Shown: positions 1 through 8,624, counted from the first letter of the stretch. The stretch is 64,000 bases of DNA from an uncultured Alphaproteobacteria bacterium (GCA_950054485.1 CATLPD010000002.1:374644-438643); one strand, 5' to 3'. Notes: a model not told the origin generated them from the letters alone. Numbers and translations are program-made.

Positions 1-69
1 GCAATCCATCATACCGGCACCGGTTTGATCGCGAAGTTCTTTTACCATTTTTGCTGTAATTTCAGCCAT
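1..69 (-). CDS. tsf: Elongation factor Ts, N-terminal fragment
   Basis: Translation from the ATG at 67-69 gives MAEITAKMVKELRDQTGAGM, the classic EF-Ts start, whose TGAGMMDC segment contacts EF-Tu. EF-Ts is the guanine-nucleotide exchange factor for EF-Tu. Only 23 codons are visible and the gene continues off the left edge. It lies 50 bp downstream of rpsB on the same strand, the usual rpsB-tsf operon order. The identity is secure despite the short length because this N-terminal motif is highly conserved. Confidence 0.95.
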   Translation of the reverse strand, partial: MAEITAKMVKELRDQTGAGMMDC

Positions 70-119
70 TTTTATATCCTCTTATACTCGTTAACTAACA
101 CTATACTCAGGACAGCGGC

Positions 120-1034
120 TTATTGAGCCGCTGCCTTTTTTTCTTCAGCTATACCATCGTTGTCTTTGGCAACTTTGGCATCTTTATCATCTTTCTTTTC
201 GCTAACAGCTTTATCTTCTGTTTTGGCTTTTTTATCAGCAGATGCTTTTGCTTTTGACTTTTTCGGCTTTGAATCGTCTGTCAGTACAGTTTCAACCGGT
301 GGTTTATCGCTGGCGCCAACATCAACGCCGGCAGAACCGATTTCAGCCTGCAGACCATCAAGGATAGCGTCAACGAACAGATCACAGTAAACCGAAATCG
401 CGCGTGTCGCATCATCGTTACCTGGAATCAGGTAATCAATACCATCAGGTGAGCAGTTTGTATCAACAACAGCGAATACAGGAATACCAAGCTTTTGCGC
501 TTCTGCAATTGCAAGATCTTCCTTGTTCACATCAATAATGAACAATGCATCCGGCAGACCGCCCATATCCTTGATACCGCCCAGTGATAGTTCAAGCTTT
601 TCAAGTTCACGTGAATACTGTAAAGCTTCTTTCTTTGTGAACATTGATACTTTGCTTTCATCCGCTAACAAAGTCTCCAGTTCACGTAGACGTCTGATAG
701 AATTTGAAATTGTTTTCCAGTTCGTCAACATTCCACCCAACCATCTGTGATTGACGTAGTACTGACCACTGCGACCGGCAGCTTCTTTAATCTTTTCAGC
801 AGCCTGACGCTTTGTACCTACGAACAGAACACGGCCGCCATTTGCAACGATGTCACGCATGGATTGCAGCGCACGATGCAGCAAAGGAACGGTTTGTTCC
901 AGATCCAGAATGTGGATGTTGTTGCGTGAACCAAAGATGAATGGTTTCATTTTCGGGTTCCAGCGACGGGTCGTGTGACCAAAGTGTACACCTGCTTCTA
1001 ATAGCTGGCGCATTGTGAATGTTGGCATAGTCAT
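120..1034 (-). CDS. rpsB: 30S ribosomal protein S2 (uS2)
   Basis: Small-subunit ribosomal protein, 304 aa. The N-terminus contains [19 protein letters not shown], and later VGTKRQA and [13 protein letters not shown], all S2 hallmarks. I chose the ATG at 1034 because AAAGGAG stands 6 nt before it; an in-frame upstream extension to 1094 lacks family similarity. The last ~50 residues (from about 255) are a Lys/Asp/Ala-rich low-complexity tail beyond the S2 fold, of a kind found in other alphaproteobacterial S2 proteins. It is the first gene of rpsB-tsf, with a ~140-nt leader and its own promoter at 1177-1205. Confidence 0.97.
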   Translation of the reverse strand: MTMPTFTMRQLLEAGVHFGHTTRRWNPKMKPFIFGSRNNIHILDLEQTVPLLHRALQSMRDIVANGGRVLFVGTKRQAAEKIKEAAGRSGQYYVNHRWLGGMLTNWKTISNSIRRLRELETLLADESKVSMFTKKEALQYSRELEKLELSLGGIKDMGGLPDALFIIDVNKEDLAIAEAQKLGIPVFAVVDTNCSPDGIDYLIPGNDDATRAISVYCDLFVDAILDGLQAEIGSAGVDVGASDKPPVETVLTDDSKPKKSKAKASADKKAKTEDKAVSEKKDDKDAKVAKDNDGIAEEKKAAAQ

Positions 1035-1176
1035 GATAATCTCCTTTATTTCTCCGGTTATGCCTCTGCAAAGGGGTGAAATCCTTATGGACACCGGTGC
1101 GGCAGAACGTATAAACGCAGCCTGTCCTTTGCATGTGAATTAAGCTTTTCACCTTATTGTGATCTGCTTGATGCGA

Positions 1177-1205
1177 TTTGTACCTGTTTTATCGCCGAAT
1201 TGCAA
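1177..1205 (-). promoter_or_regulatory. Probable sigma-70 promoter of rpsB-tsf
   Basis: Reading the minus strand, TTGCAA (1200-1205) is separated by 17 bp from TACAAA (1177-1182). Transcription would begin near 1170, leaving a leader of about 135 nt before the rpsB ATG, long enough for autoregulation by S2. The promoter is divergent from the one at 1238-1266. It was assigned by eye. Confidence 0.55.
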
Positions 1206-1237
1206 GCCTTTCGCGCAAAATTAACAATAAAAATTAA

Positions 1238-1266
1238 TTGACATAATTGCAGGATTTGTGTATATT
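1238..1266 (+). promoter_or_regulatory. Near-consensus sigma-70 promoter for the paralogue array
   Basis: TTGACA (1238-1243), a 17-bp spacer and TATATT (1261-1266) lie 33 bp before the first ATG of the array. The -35 box is followed by TAAT, as in the promoter at 10623-10651. The region between rpsB and the array (1035-1298) therefore holds two divergent promoters and the rpsB leader, and no gene. Confidence 0.7.
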
Positions 1267-1298
1267 AATACATTGTTAATTTTTAGGTTGGTACTTCT

Positions 1299-2117
1299 AT
1301 GCCCGGAACCGGAGACACAAGATGTGAATTTAGCTGCTGCGCAGACAAGCGTAGGCAGGAATACGAGCCTGAAATTATCGGCGATATTGTTATCCCTACC
1401 CCAACTGCTGAGGATATGGAGTGGAAATACATTCTTGATCAAAGCCGTGAGGAATATAATTTCGACCACTTCGAAACATGGCGTAACGCTAGTGTTTACA
1501 AAGAAACCAACCTTTGGCGCGTTAAATATCTCATTGATAACGGTAAAGAAATCGACAACAACCGTGGAAAAGCACTGTACAACGCAGTCGTTCACGACCA
1601 GCATAATTTGATCCGGCTACTTATTTTGAAAGGCGCGAATGTTAACGTATATTGCGGACAGCACCTTGTGAAATCTGCAATAGATAAAAATAAAAAAGCG
1701 TTTCATAGCTTTTTGAAATTGGGTGCTGATATAAACTTAGCTTTCAAACACGCCAAACCTGACGAGCTTAGAGCTCTCGCTGAAATGACCGGACGCAAAG
1801 CACACTATTGGGAGAAACAAGATGACCAAACCATATTGCGCCGCCATTTCGAACAAGACGGCGACGTAACCTATAAAATCCGAACAGTTTTCAATTTTGA
1901 AAGCCGCAAAATCAAAATATATACCGAACAGGGCAAACACAAGTTCGAGCCCCGTTTTGAAAAATTCAGCGATCAGGAAACCTTGAACGAGATTGACGAG
2001 GCTTACCAGAAACTCCTTGAAATGGACGGCATGCCCACCCCACCCGAAAATTATAATTGTAGATCGCAAAAAGCTGCTCCGTCCGTTAATCCGGTGCTGA
2101 AAGGCCGCGCACCATGA
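1299..2117 (+). CDS. Ankyrin-like hypothetical protein, paralogue A of a tandem array
   Basis: 272 aa, no signal peptide or membrane segment, so probably cytoplasmic. Three parts are visible. An N-terminal motif GDIVIPTPTAEDMEW lies at about 28-42. A helical middle at about 65-160 contains ankyrin-like units (ALYNAVVHDQHNLIRLLILK followed by GANVNV, and FLKLGADINLA). A C-terminal module (about 168-255) has YWEKQDDQTILRRHFE, then TVFNFESRKIKI. The same N-terminal motif and C-terminal module recur in the next two genes. The 3' end overlaps the next ATG by 4 bp (ATGA), so translation is likely coupled. The ribosome site is weak, but the promoter at 1238-1266 is strong. Function unknown; ankyrin-like units suggest protein binding. 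Confidence 0.85.
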   Translation: MPGTGDTRCEFSCCADKRRQEYEPEIIGDIVIPTPTAEDMEWKYILDQSREEYNFDHFETWRNASVYKETNLWRVKYLIDNGKEIDNNRGKALYNAVVHDQHNLIRLLILKGANVNVYCGQHLVKSAIDKNKKAFHSFLKLGADINLAFKHAKPDELRALAEMTGRKAHYWEKQDDQTILRRHFEQDGDVTYKIRTVFNFESRKIKIYTEQGKHKFEPRFEKFSDQETLNEIDEAYQKLLEMDGMPTPPENYNCRSQKAAPSVNPVLKGRAP

Positions 2118-3229
2118 GCAAGAAACAGGATGACGAATTTCTTTTACATTACGCATCTGGCTATAGCGCGTCAGACTGGGATTATAACGATGCCATAAAA
2201 GATGCAGCGGAACACCGTAAAAAAATGGACGCTGATAAAAAAAGCGCCGCTGAACGTGCAAAGGAAGAACAAGAACGCCAGGAAATGTTGGAGCGCCAAC
2301 GCATAGAGCGCGAAAAACGTGCTGCAGAACATCGCCGTAAGGCCGAAGAGCGTCAAAGAAAACGCGAAGAAGAAGCACGCCTAGAAGCCCAACGCAAAGC
2401 GGCAGAAGAGCGTGAAGCCGCCCGATTAGCTGAAGAAGCACGACGCGCCGCTGAGGAAGCCCGCATAAAGGCCGAAAAAGAGTTTAACAGTCCGAAGACG
2501 ATTGGCGATGTGACCGTTCCCTCTCCTACAGACCAAGATAAATTATGGTTCGCGGAAAATCTGGAACGTCCGCATATATCTGCATATCAATGCGACAACA
2601 TGCAAATAACAACTCTGTGGCAATTTCACAAAGTTTTGGAAGATGAGCGGACCAGACCGAAACTGTTGGCGCGTTTATTCTTTCTTGCTGCTCAAGACAG
2701 CGAACTAGAAAAATACAAACTATTAAAACATCACAAATACGATATTGCGCATGATTATAATGCAGCTCTAAGACTCGCCTTTAAAGATAATGATCACAAG
2801 GCTTTTGATAAGCTATTGGAATGGGGCGCAAAATGTGAAAATGCACTTCGTGCACCGGAGCTATCAGATTTTGATAAAATCAAAATGGCCCAATTTGCAG
2901 GTGTAGTTCAATATCATTGGGAAAAGCAGGACGATCAGACAATCCTGCGCCGTCACTATGAAACGGATGAAGAGACCATCCTAACGATACGCACCACATT
3001 CAACTTTAAGAGCAAAAAAATCAAGACCACCACCCTAATTGATAATAATCAATTAGACACATGTTTTGAACGTTTTGATGATCAGCCAACAGATGTCGAG
3101 CTTATGGAAGCGTTCGACAAACTTAAAGCATTAAACGGAAAACCTACTCCAATTGCTGAAATGAAAACCAGCACACTCAAAGGGCTGGGCATCAGTGCAT
3201 TGCCTCGCGGATTTAACCCAAATGACTGA
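2114..3229 (+). CDS. Coiled-coil plus ankyrin-like hypothetical protein, paralogue B
   Basis: 371 aa, cytoplasmic by appearance. Residues about 30-120 are an almost uninterrupted charged coiled coil of Lys/Arg/Glu/Ala (for example RRKAEERQRKREEEARLEAQ), absent from its two neighbours. After it comes the array's motif IGDVTVPSPTDQDKLW (about 130-145), a helical ankyrin-like region (about 170-265) and the shared C-terminal module: YHWEKQDDQTILRRHYE, then TIRTTFNFKSKKIKTTT and a final helix with LMEAFDKLKALNG. It overlaps paralogue A by 4 bp and precedes paralogue C by 10 bp, so the three are one operon. It looks like paralogue A with an inserted or acquired coiled coil. Function unknown. Confidence 0.85.
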   Translation: MSKKQDDEFLLHYASGYSASDWDYNDAIKDAAEHRKKMDADKKSAAERAKEEQERQEMLERQRIEREKRAAEHRRKAEERQRKREEEARLEAQRKAAEEREAARLAEEARRAAEEARIKAEKEFNSPKTIGDVTVPSPTDQDKLWFAENLERPHISAYQCDNMQITTLWQFHKVLEDERTRPKLLARLFFLAAQDSELEKYKLLKHHKYDIAHDYNAALRLAFKDNDHKAFDKLLEWGAKCENALRAPELSDFDKIKMAQFAGVVQYHWEKQDDQTILRRHYETDEETILTIRTTFNFKSKKIKTTTLIDNNQLDTCFERFDDQPTDVELMEAFDKLKALNGKPTPIAEMKTSTLKGLGISALPRGFNPND

Positions 3230-3239
3230 GGAATTGTAA

Positions 3240-4010
3240 ATGTATTACCGCATAACCAAAGTTGATGAAAATATGACAGCGCCGAACGGCGATATCATCC
3301 CTGGCCCGACTAAAGCGGATCGCAAATGGGTGCGTGATTTCGAATGGAATGAATACAAACTGATTGATGCTTGCGGAGAAGGAAATTTATGGCGTATACA
3401 GTTTGCGCTAAGGCGTGAATATTATTTCCCTGACGTCGGGGAAGATTGCATTACCGCAGCTATAGAAAATGACCGCATTGAGGTGTTAAAACTGCTGAAG
3501 TCAAACGATGTGACACTGACTGATTATGATTCAATTGGTAGCCTTCTTGCACTGGCTGTGGAAAGTAAATCCAGCACATGTTTCGAATACATCCTGAGTC
3601 AAAGCGAAGAAAGCATCGAAGAAATTCTTGATAATATGTACTCTGGCGATGCCATGGGTATAAAACTGATGCTGTCTCAACAAGGCGGTGTCTGGAAATC
3701 GGCCACACCGACATCAATCAACCGTTTTGAGTATCACGAAACAATGAAATCTGATGAAATTCGTGAAATCACAACAACCTTTAATTTCAAGGCGCGTAAA
3801 ATCACGACAACTATTCGCGAAAATGACGTATTTGCAGGATTAAGCGAACAAAATTTCAGCGATGCAGAAACGGATGCCGAGATTATCGAGGCCCATGAAA
3901 AATTGAGTGCTTATAATCCTGATCTGCCGGATATCAGCCAGTTTACCAACCGGTCCTTAAAACCAAGGGCTAGCTTGCTTGCACGTCCTCAACCCCGGAA
4001 ACCTTTCTAA
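3240..4010 (+). CDS. Ankyrin-like hypothetical protein, paralogue C
   Basis: 256 aa. It starts at the ATG at 3240, with GAGGA 7 nt upstream. It keeps the array's N-terminal motif in the form NGDIIPGPTKADRKW (about 16-30). Ankyrin-like helices follow (CITAAIENDRIEVLKLLKSN). The C-terminal module is only partly retained: the QDDQTILRRH segment is lost, but ITTTFNFKARKITTTI and the closing helix AEIIEAHEKL remain. The final 13 codons run antisense to the end of dnaE (41-bp tail-to-tail overlap), giving a basic Pro-rich tail. It is the most diverged of the three paralogues. Function unknown. Confidence 0.83.
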   Translation: MYYRITKVDENMTAPNGDIIPGPTKADRKWVRDFEWNEYKLIDACGEGNLWRIQFALRREYYFPDVGEDCITAAIENDRIEVLKLLKSNDVTLTDYDSIGSLLALAVESKSSTCFEYILSQSEESIEEILDNMYSGDAMGIKLMLSQQGGVWKSATPTSINRFEYHETMKSDEIREITTTFNFKARKITTTIRENDVFAGLSEQNFSDAETDAEIIEAHEKLSAYNPDLPDISQFTNRSLKPRASLLARPQPRKPF

Positions 4011-7000
4011 TCAGGCTCAGTTCCTCACTGGTTACGGCGTAACTGCTGGGAAGGCTTATTTCAAGATCACGGCCCTTTGCCTTTAATGCTACAGTAAATT
4101 TAACTTTACCATATGATACGCCGCCCAATATCTCTTTAATATCGGATATGTGTTCTGCATCCGACATAGTAATCATGACCTGCTGGGTTACAAAATCAAC
4201 AGCTTTGCTAAGTGGTTCAAAATGCTGGGCCAAAAATTTGATGTCATCTTCGCCCTGAATCTGAACATCCATTTGCGCGATTACAGTTGAACCTGTTGTA
4301 AGAATTTCACGGCTGGCTGATAATACATCCGAAAAGACCGTTGCTTCGAAAACCCCGGTAGAATCTGACAATTGAACAAAGGCAAAACGGTTGCCTTTAG
4401 CGGATACTTTTTCCTGCTTTTTGGTCACAATCCCTGCCATTTTAATACGGCTGGAGGGCATGGTTTTCAACTTACGCTGGACATCGGCAAAAGATGTCAC
4501 ACCAATGCGTTCCAACTGGGTTTCCATTGAATCTAGCGGATGCGCGGACAGATAAAAACCTACAGCTTTAAATTCTTTTTCAAGCTTTTCCAGTGGCTCG
4601 AAGGGCTGCAAATTAGGTAACGGTGGCTTTGGCAATTCAACTGCCCCGCCTCCAAACAGGCTGTGTTGACCGCTTTCTTTTTCCTGCGCCAACATCGATG
4701 CATATCGCAAAAGGGTTTCGATTGATGCCAGAACTTCAGACCGTTTTTCATTCATGCAATCAAATGCACCAGCCGCCGCCAAAGATTCCATCTGACGTTT
4801 ATTTAAAACCTTGGCATCGCAACGTTGCGCTACATCATATAGGTCTTTAAAAAATCCATTGGCTGTTCTCTCTTCGCACAACGAATGCATCGCGGCCCCG
4901 CCGACCCCTTTTAAGGCGCCCAGAGCATAGCGGATAGATGGCAGATCTTCCTCGACCTGAACGGCAAATTCGACCTCCGATTTATTGATATTCGGCATGA
5001 GCAGCGGAATGCCCATATTGTTTAATTGCTGGCGGAAAAAGGCCAGTTTATCCGTGTTCCCCATATCATAGGTCATCGTCGCGGCCATGAATTCAACAGG
5101 ATAATGCGCTTTTAAATAGGCTGTCTGGTATGCGACCAACGCATAGGCATAAGTATGCGCCTTGTTAAAACCATATCCGGCAAAGGCCGCGATCTGATCG
5201 AAAATAGCAGAGGCCTTCTCTTCTTCCAGCTGATGATTATCGTTAGAGCCTTGAATGAACAATTCACGCTGGGCATCCATTTCTTCTTTAATCTTCTTAC
5301 CCATCGCGCGTCGCAGCAGATCCGCACCGCCAAGGCTGTAACCCGCCAGAACCTGCGCCGCTTTCATGACCTGTTCCTGATAGATCATAACCCCGTATGT
5401 GTCTTTAACGACAGGTTCCAGCAGCGGATGCATGTAATCAAGCTCTTCCTCGCCTTTCTGGCACGCCAGATAACGTGGGATGTTTTCCATGGGCCCAGGA
5501 CGGAACAGCGCGATAATAGCCGCCGCCTCGTCAAAATTTTTAACTTTCATCTGACGGCAAAGGTCTTGCATGCCCGCACTCTCCAACTGGAATACCGCAG
5601 CATTATCAGCGCGGGCCAACATTTTAAATGTGTCCTCGTCATCAATCGGGAATTTCAGCGGATCAAGTTTAACGCCCTGCGTCACCTTGATGGTATCAAT
5701 TGCTTTTTTGATGATCGATAAGGTTTTCAAGCCCAGAAAATCGAACTTTACGAGACCCGCAGGTTCGACAAATTTCATATTAAACTGGGTCGCCGGCATG
5801 TCTGATTTCGGATCTTGATAAAGGGGAACAAGCTCGTCTAGCGGACGGTCCCCGATCACAATACCCGCTGCGTGGGTCGAGGCATGGCGATACAACCCTT
5901 CCAGTTTCAGCGCAATACTGATTAAACGGTCAATAACTTCATCATTTTTACGAGCAGCGCGCAGATCAGGTTCGGTATCCAAGGCTTCCTGTAGAGAAAT
6001 TGGATTGGCCGGATTGCTTGGGATCATCTTGGCGATTTTATCTACATAGCCATAGGATATCTGTAAAACACGCCCAACATCACGAACAACAGCACGCGCC
6101 TGCAGCTTACCAAAGGTAATAATCTGTGCAACACGATCACGACCGTATTTATCTTGTACGTATTTTATGACCTCTTCACGGCGTTCCTGACAGAAATCGA
6201 TATCGAAATCCGGCATGGATACACGTTCAGGGTTCAAAAAGCGCTCGAACAGCAAATCAAACTGTATCGGGTCCAAATCGGTAATCTTCATTACCCAGGC
6301 AACCAGAGATCCCGCACCGGAACCACGCCCCGGACCGACAGGAATATCATGATCCTTGGCCCATTGGATAAAATCCGCAACGATCAGGAAATACCCCGAA
6401 AAACCCATCTTAATTAGGATATCCAGCTCGTATTTCAGTCTCTTCTGATACTTCTTGCGAATATCTTCTTTTTCTTCATCGGTATTATCCGCTGTAAAAA
6501 CATATTTTTCCAAGCGCCACTTTAGCCCGTCTTCGGACTGTTTGATCAGTTCTTCTTCTTCGGTACGTCCCTCGCCCGTATCAAAACGCGGCAGAATGGG
6601 GTCGCGAAACTTCAAAACAAAGGAACACCTTTGCGCAATTTTAACTGTATTTTCAATTGCTTCAGGCAAATCCTTAAACAACTCCACCATTTCCTCGGGA
6701 GATTTGAAGTAGTGTTCGGCTGTAACTTTGGGCCTGTCTTCTTCAATCACATAGCGCCCGCCCGCAATACACAGTAAGGCATCATGCGCCTGATACATAT
6801 CGCGCGTCGTGAAATAACAGTTATTCGTCGCCACGATTGGAATATTCTTGTCATAGGCCAGATCAAGAAAGCCGTCCTCAATCGTAGTTTCATCGAGTGA
6901 GCCATGGCGTAACAGCTCGATATAAAGACGGTCACCAAAAAACTTATGCAGACGATCACAAATCTCCGAAGCGTCCTGTTTTCTGCCTTCACGTAGGTAT

Positions 7001-7446
7001 CGGCCGATTGCTCCTTTTGGTCCGCCAGTCAGGCAGATCAGTCCTTCGTGGTATTTTTCCAATTGTTCCCATGTGATATGGGTCGGGTTCTCCTGCCCGC
7101 TTTCACAGAAGGCCATACTCGCAAGCTTAAGCAGGTTCTGATAACCCGTCTGGTTTTGCACCAGCAATACCAGTTGGTCAGGATCATCCATTGTCACACT
7201 GCCGGGGGTGCTTTCTTCGGGTCTAGCAATTGCCATCTGAGTCCCGATAATCGGCTGAATTCCGGCTTCGGCAGCTTTGCTGGAAAATTCAAGCGCTCCA
7301 AAAAGGTTGCTGGTATCGGTTACAGCCACAGCAGGCATATCAAAAGCCTGCGTTTTTTTCAGCAGGTCTTTAATCTTGATAGCACCTTCCGCCAGTGAAT
7401 AGGCGGAATGGACGCGAAGATGAACGAATTGAGACGGCATAAGCAT
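3970..7446 (-). CDS. dnaE: DNA polymerase III alpha subunit
   Basis: Replicative polymerase, 1158 aa, the usual size for proteobacterial DnaE. An N-terminal PHP domain begins at FVHLRVHSAYSLAEGAI. The polymerase palm carries VGPGRGSGAGSLVAW (about 370-384) and the catalytic Asp motif SMPDFDIDF (about 410-418). An OB-fold at about 980-1060 includes IKMAGIVTKKQEKVSAKG. ATGs at 7446 and 7440 are both possible; the second (MPSQFVHL) matches the family start better, but neither has a clear Shine-Dalgarno. It sits between two groups of plus-strand accessory genes: its 3' end overlaps paralogue C, and its 5' end is divergent from the gene at 7546. Confidence 0.97.
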   Translation of the reverse strand: MLMPSQFVHLRVHSAYSLAEGAIKIKDLLKKTQAFDMPAVAVTDTSNLFGALEFSSKAAEAGIQPIIGTQMAIARPEESTPGSVTMDDPDQLVLLVQNQTGYQNLLKLASMAFCESGQENPTHITWEQLEKYHEGLICLTGGPKGAIGRYLREGRKQDASEICDRLHKFFGDRLYIELLRHGSLDETTIEDGFLDLAYDKNIPIVATNNCYFTTRDMYQAHDALLCIAGGRYVIEEDRPKVTAEHYFKSPEEMVELFKDLPEAIENTVKIAQRCSFVLKFRDPILPRFDTGEGRTEEEELIKQSEDGLKWRLEKYVFTADNTDEEKEDIRKKYQKRLKYELDILIKMGFSGYFLIVADFIQWAKDHDIPVGPGRGSGAGSLVAWVMKITDLDPIQFDLLFERFLNPERVSMPDFDIDFCQERREEVIKYVQDKYGRDRVAQIITFGKLQARAVVRDVGRVLQISYGYVDKIAKMIPSNPANPISLQEALDTEPDLRAARKNDEVIDRLISIALKLEGLYRHASTHAAGIVIGDRPLDELVPLYQDPKSDMPATQFNMKFVEPAGLVKFDFLGLKTLSIIKKAIDTIKVTQGVKLDPLKFPIDDEDTFKMLARADNAAVFQLESAGMQDLCRQMKVKNFDEAAAIIALFRPGPMENIPRYLACQKGEEELDYMHPLLEPVVKDTYGVMIYQEQVMKAAQVLAGYSLGGADLLRRAMGKKIKEEMDAQRELFIQGSNDNHQLEEEKASAIFDQIAAFAGYGFNKAHTYAYALVAYQTAYLKAHYPVEFMAATMTYDMGNTDKLAFFRQQLNNMGIPLLMPNINKSEVEFAVQVEEDLPSIRYALGALKGVGGAAMHSLCEERTANGFFKDLYDVAQRCDAKVLNKRQMESLAAAGAFDCMNEKRSEVLASIETLLRYASMLAQEKESGQHSLFGGGAVELPKPPLPNLQPFEPLEKLEKEFKAVGFYLSAHPLDSMETQLERIGVTSFADVQRKLKTMPSSRIKMAGIVTKKQEKVSAKGNRFAFVQLSDSTGVFEATVFSDVLSASREILTTGSTVIAQMDVQIQGEDDIKFLAQHFEPLSKAVDFVTQQVMITMSDAEHISDIKEILGGVSYGKVKFTVALKAKGRDLEISLPSSYAVTSEELSLIRKVSGVEDVQAS

Positions 7447-7492
7447 TTTTAGTAAATTCTTGCGTGAAAATCAATTCAAAACCAATATCCGT

Positions 7493-7521
7493 TTGACATT
7501 ATGACAAATTTTTGCTATCTT
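7493..7521 (+). promoter_or_regulatory. Sigma-70 promoter for the 7546-8624 gene pair
   Basis: TTGACA (7493-7498), a 17-bp spacer and TATCTT (7516-7521). The sequence around the -35 box (CCGTTTGACATTAT) resembles that at 10623 (CCTGTTTGACATAAT), and the spacing is identical to the promoters at 1238 and 10623. It is divergent from dnaE. Confidence 0.65.
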
Positions 7522-7545
7522 AGAGCAACTTAAGAGGATTTAAAA

Positions 7546-8097
7546 ATGGTAGTTATGGGTAAAATAAAAGACGATTTGCATACCAGTTTAAAAAAACACT
7601 TTGATGATACGGTGTTAGAGCAACGTCTTGAGTATACTCACAAGTACAAAGCGGTTATCCAAAGACTGCAAGAACAGCTTGAAGTTTTAAAATCGGCTGG
7701 GCTCTCTAACATTTCGATATCGCCTTTAAAGCTTAAGGAAAAGACACGTATTAAGATGCCCCAGAAACATTGGAACGATTTACAACTGGTTTTGGAAATT
7801 CACGATCGCCAATATCTGCTGTTTCTGCTGGATAACGATAAAATCTATATGCATAACGGGGTTATAAACAAGCATGAAAGCTTTTTTACGCAGGTTGGAC
7901 CGACACCGGATCAGGAAACAGACGGTATAGTCTACAACCTGTCGGACAAAGAATCTTGTGAAGACTTTCTAAAAGGCATTGCAACGACCGCAGCCCATTG
8001 CGTTGCCGAACAAACATTTTATGAAGAAACCGGCCTTTCCACGCCTCAACCCATGTCGCGCAAAAACGGGCCTACCCTTTCAGCTAGAAAGCCTTAA
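7546..8097 (+). CDS. Hypothetical protein, first of a probable paralogous pair
   Basis: 183 aa, soluble, no recognised family. The start has GAGG 8 nt upstream; the in-frame ATG at 7555 is an alternative. A basic/acidic N-terminal helix runs to about residue 35. An amphipathic helix (YKAVIQRLQEQLEVLKSAG) follows, then alternating beta strands (LQLVLEIHDRQYLLFLLDND) and a C-terminal helix (FLKGIATTAAHCVAEQTFYE). A disordered tail ends in GPTLSARKP. The next gene, 5 bp downstream, has the same order of elements, suggesting ancient duplication. Not related in sequence to the array at 1299-4010. Function unknown. Confidence 0.8.
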   Translation: MVVMGKIKDDLHTSLKKHFDDTVLEQRLEYTHKYKAVIQRLQEQLEVLKSAGLSNISISPLKLKEKTRIKMPQKHWNDLQLVLEIHDRQYLLFLLDNDKIYMHNGVINKHESFFTQVGPTPDQETDGIVYNLSDKESCEDFLKGIATTAAHCVAEQTFYEETGLSTPQPMSRKNGPTLSARKP

Positions 8098-8102
8098 ATC
8101 GA

Positions 8103-8624
8103 ATGAACGACAAAGACTTCAAAAAAAAATTTAAAGACGCCCAGGCTTCATACGTCGTCGGGGGACGATGCGCATCTGTCATCCAAAACCTAAGCCGCAT
8201 TATAGATCAATGTCAAAAGAACGGCATGGACGTTAAGCTGAAAACCATAGGACGTGCGCATGGCGAGGGCTTTTCCTATATTTCATCAGGCTCGGTCGAC
8301 CTGACCGGCATTATTCAAATTTTCGACAATGAATTTATGTTTGTGCACAAAGTGAAAGACAATGAGGAAGCCTGCTCGCAACTATATCTGGCAAAACTGG
8401 ATACACGCTTTAAGACGGCTGGAGAAAACAGGGCTTACTCCTATGATATTGACGAATATGGTCAAAAAGCCTATGACGCGCTTACTGAAAGAATTATTGA
8501 TATCTATGTCACCCTTGAAGCGTACTACAAAAACGACGTTTGCAACGTGCTGGAATACCAACCGACAGCGCCCTTAGAATCAAAAAAGACGGGCCGCAGC
8601 CTCTACCCTACAGGTCGGCCTTAA
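8103..8624 (+). CDS. Hypothetical protein, second of a probable paralogous pair
   Basis: 173 aa, soluble, no recognised family. Predicted elements parallel the preceding gene: a charged N-terminal helix, a helix with SVIQNLSRIIDQCQKNGMDV, strands (LTGIIQIFDNEFMFVHKVKD), and a C-terminal helix (AYDALTERIIDIYVTLEAYY). A basic tail ends in GRSLYPTGRP. It begins 5 bp after the 7546 gene stops, so the two are probably co-transcribed. The last 17 bp overlap the 3' end of lolD on the opposite strand. The Shine-Dalgarno is weak. Function unknown. Confidence 0.8.
   Translation: MNDKDFKKKFKDAQASYVVGGRCASVIQNLSRIIDQCQKNGMDVKLKTIGRAHGEGFSYISSGSVDLTGIIQIFDNEFMFVHKVKDNEEACSQLYLAKLDTRFKTAGENRAYSYDIDEYGQKAYDALTERIIDIYVTLEAYYKNDVCNVLEYQPTAPLESKKTGRSLYPTGRP

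Noticed and set aside
1221-1604. 127-codon minus-strand ORF opposite the start of paralogue A
   Set aside because: It would cover the divergent promoter region and paralogue A; there is no start signal and the composition is that of an antisense shadow.
1737-2441. 234-codon minus-strand ORF opposite paralogues A and B
   Set aside because: It spans two real genes in antisense, is dominated by Leu/Arg/Phe runs created by the coiled-coil codons, and has no ribosome site or family motif.
5155-5721. 188-codon plus-strand ORF inside dnaE
   Set aside because: It lies entirely opposite the conserved polymerase core, which must keep its own codons; no promoter or ribosome site.
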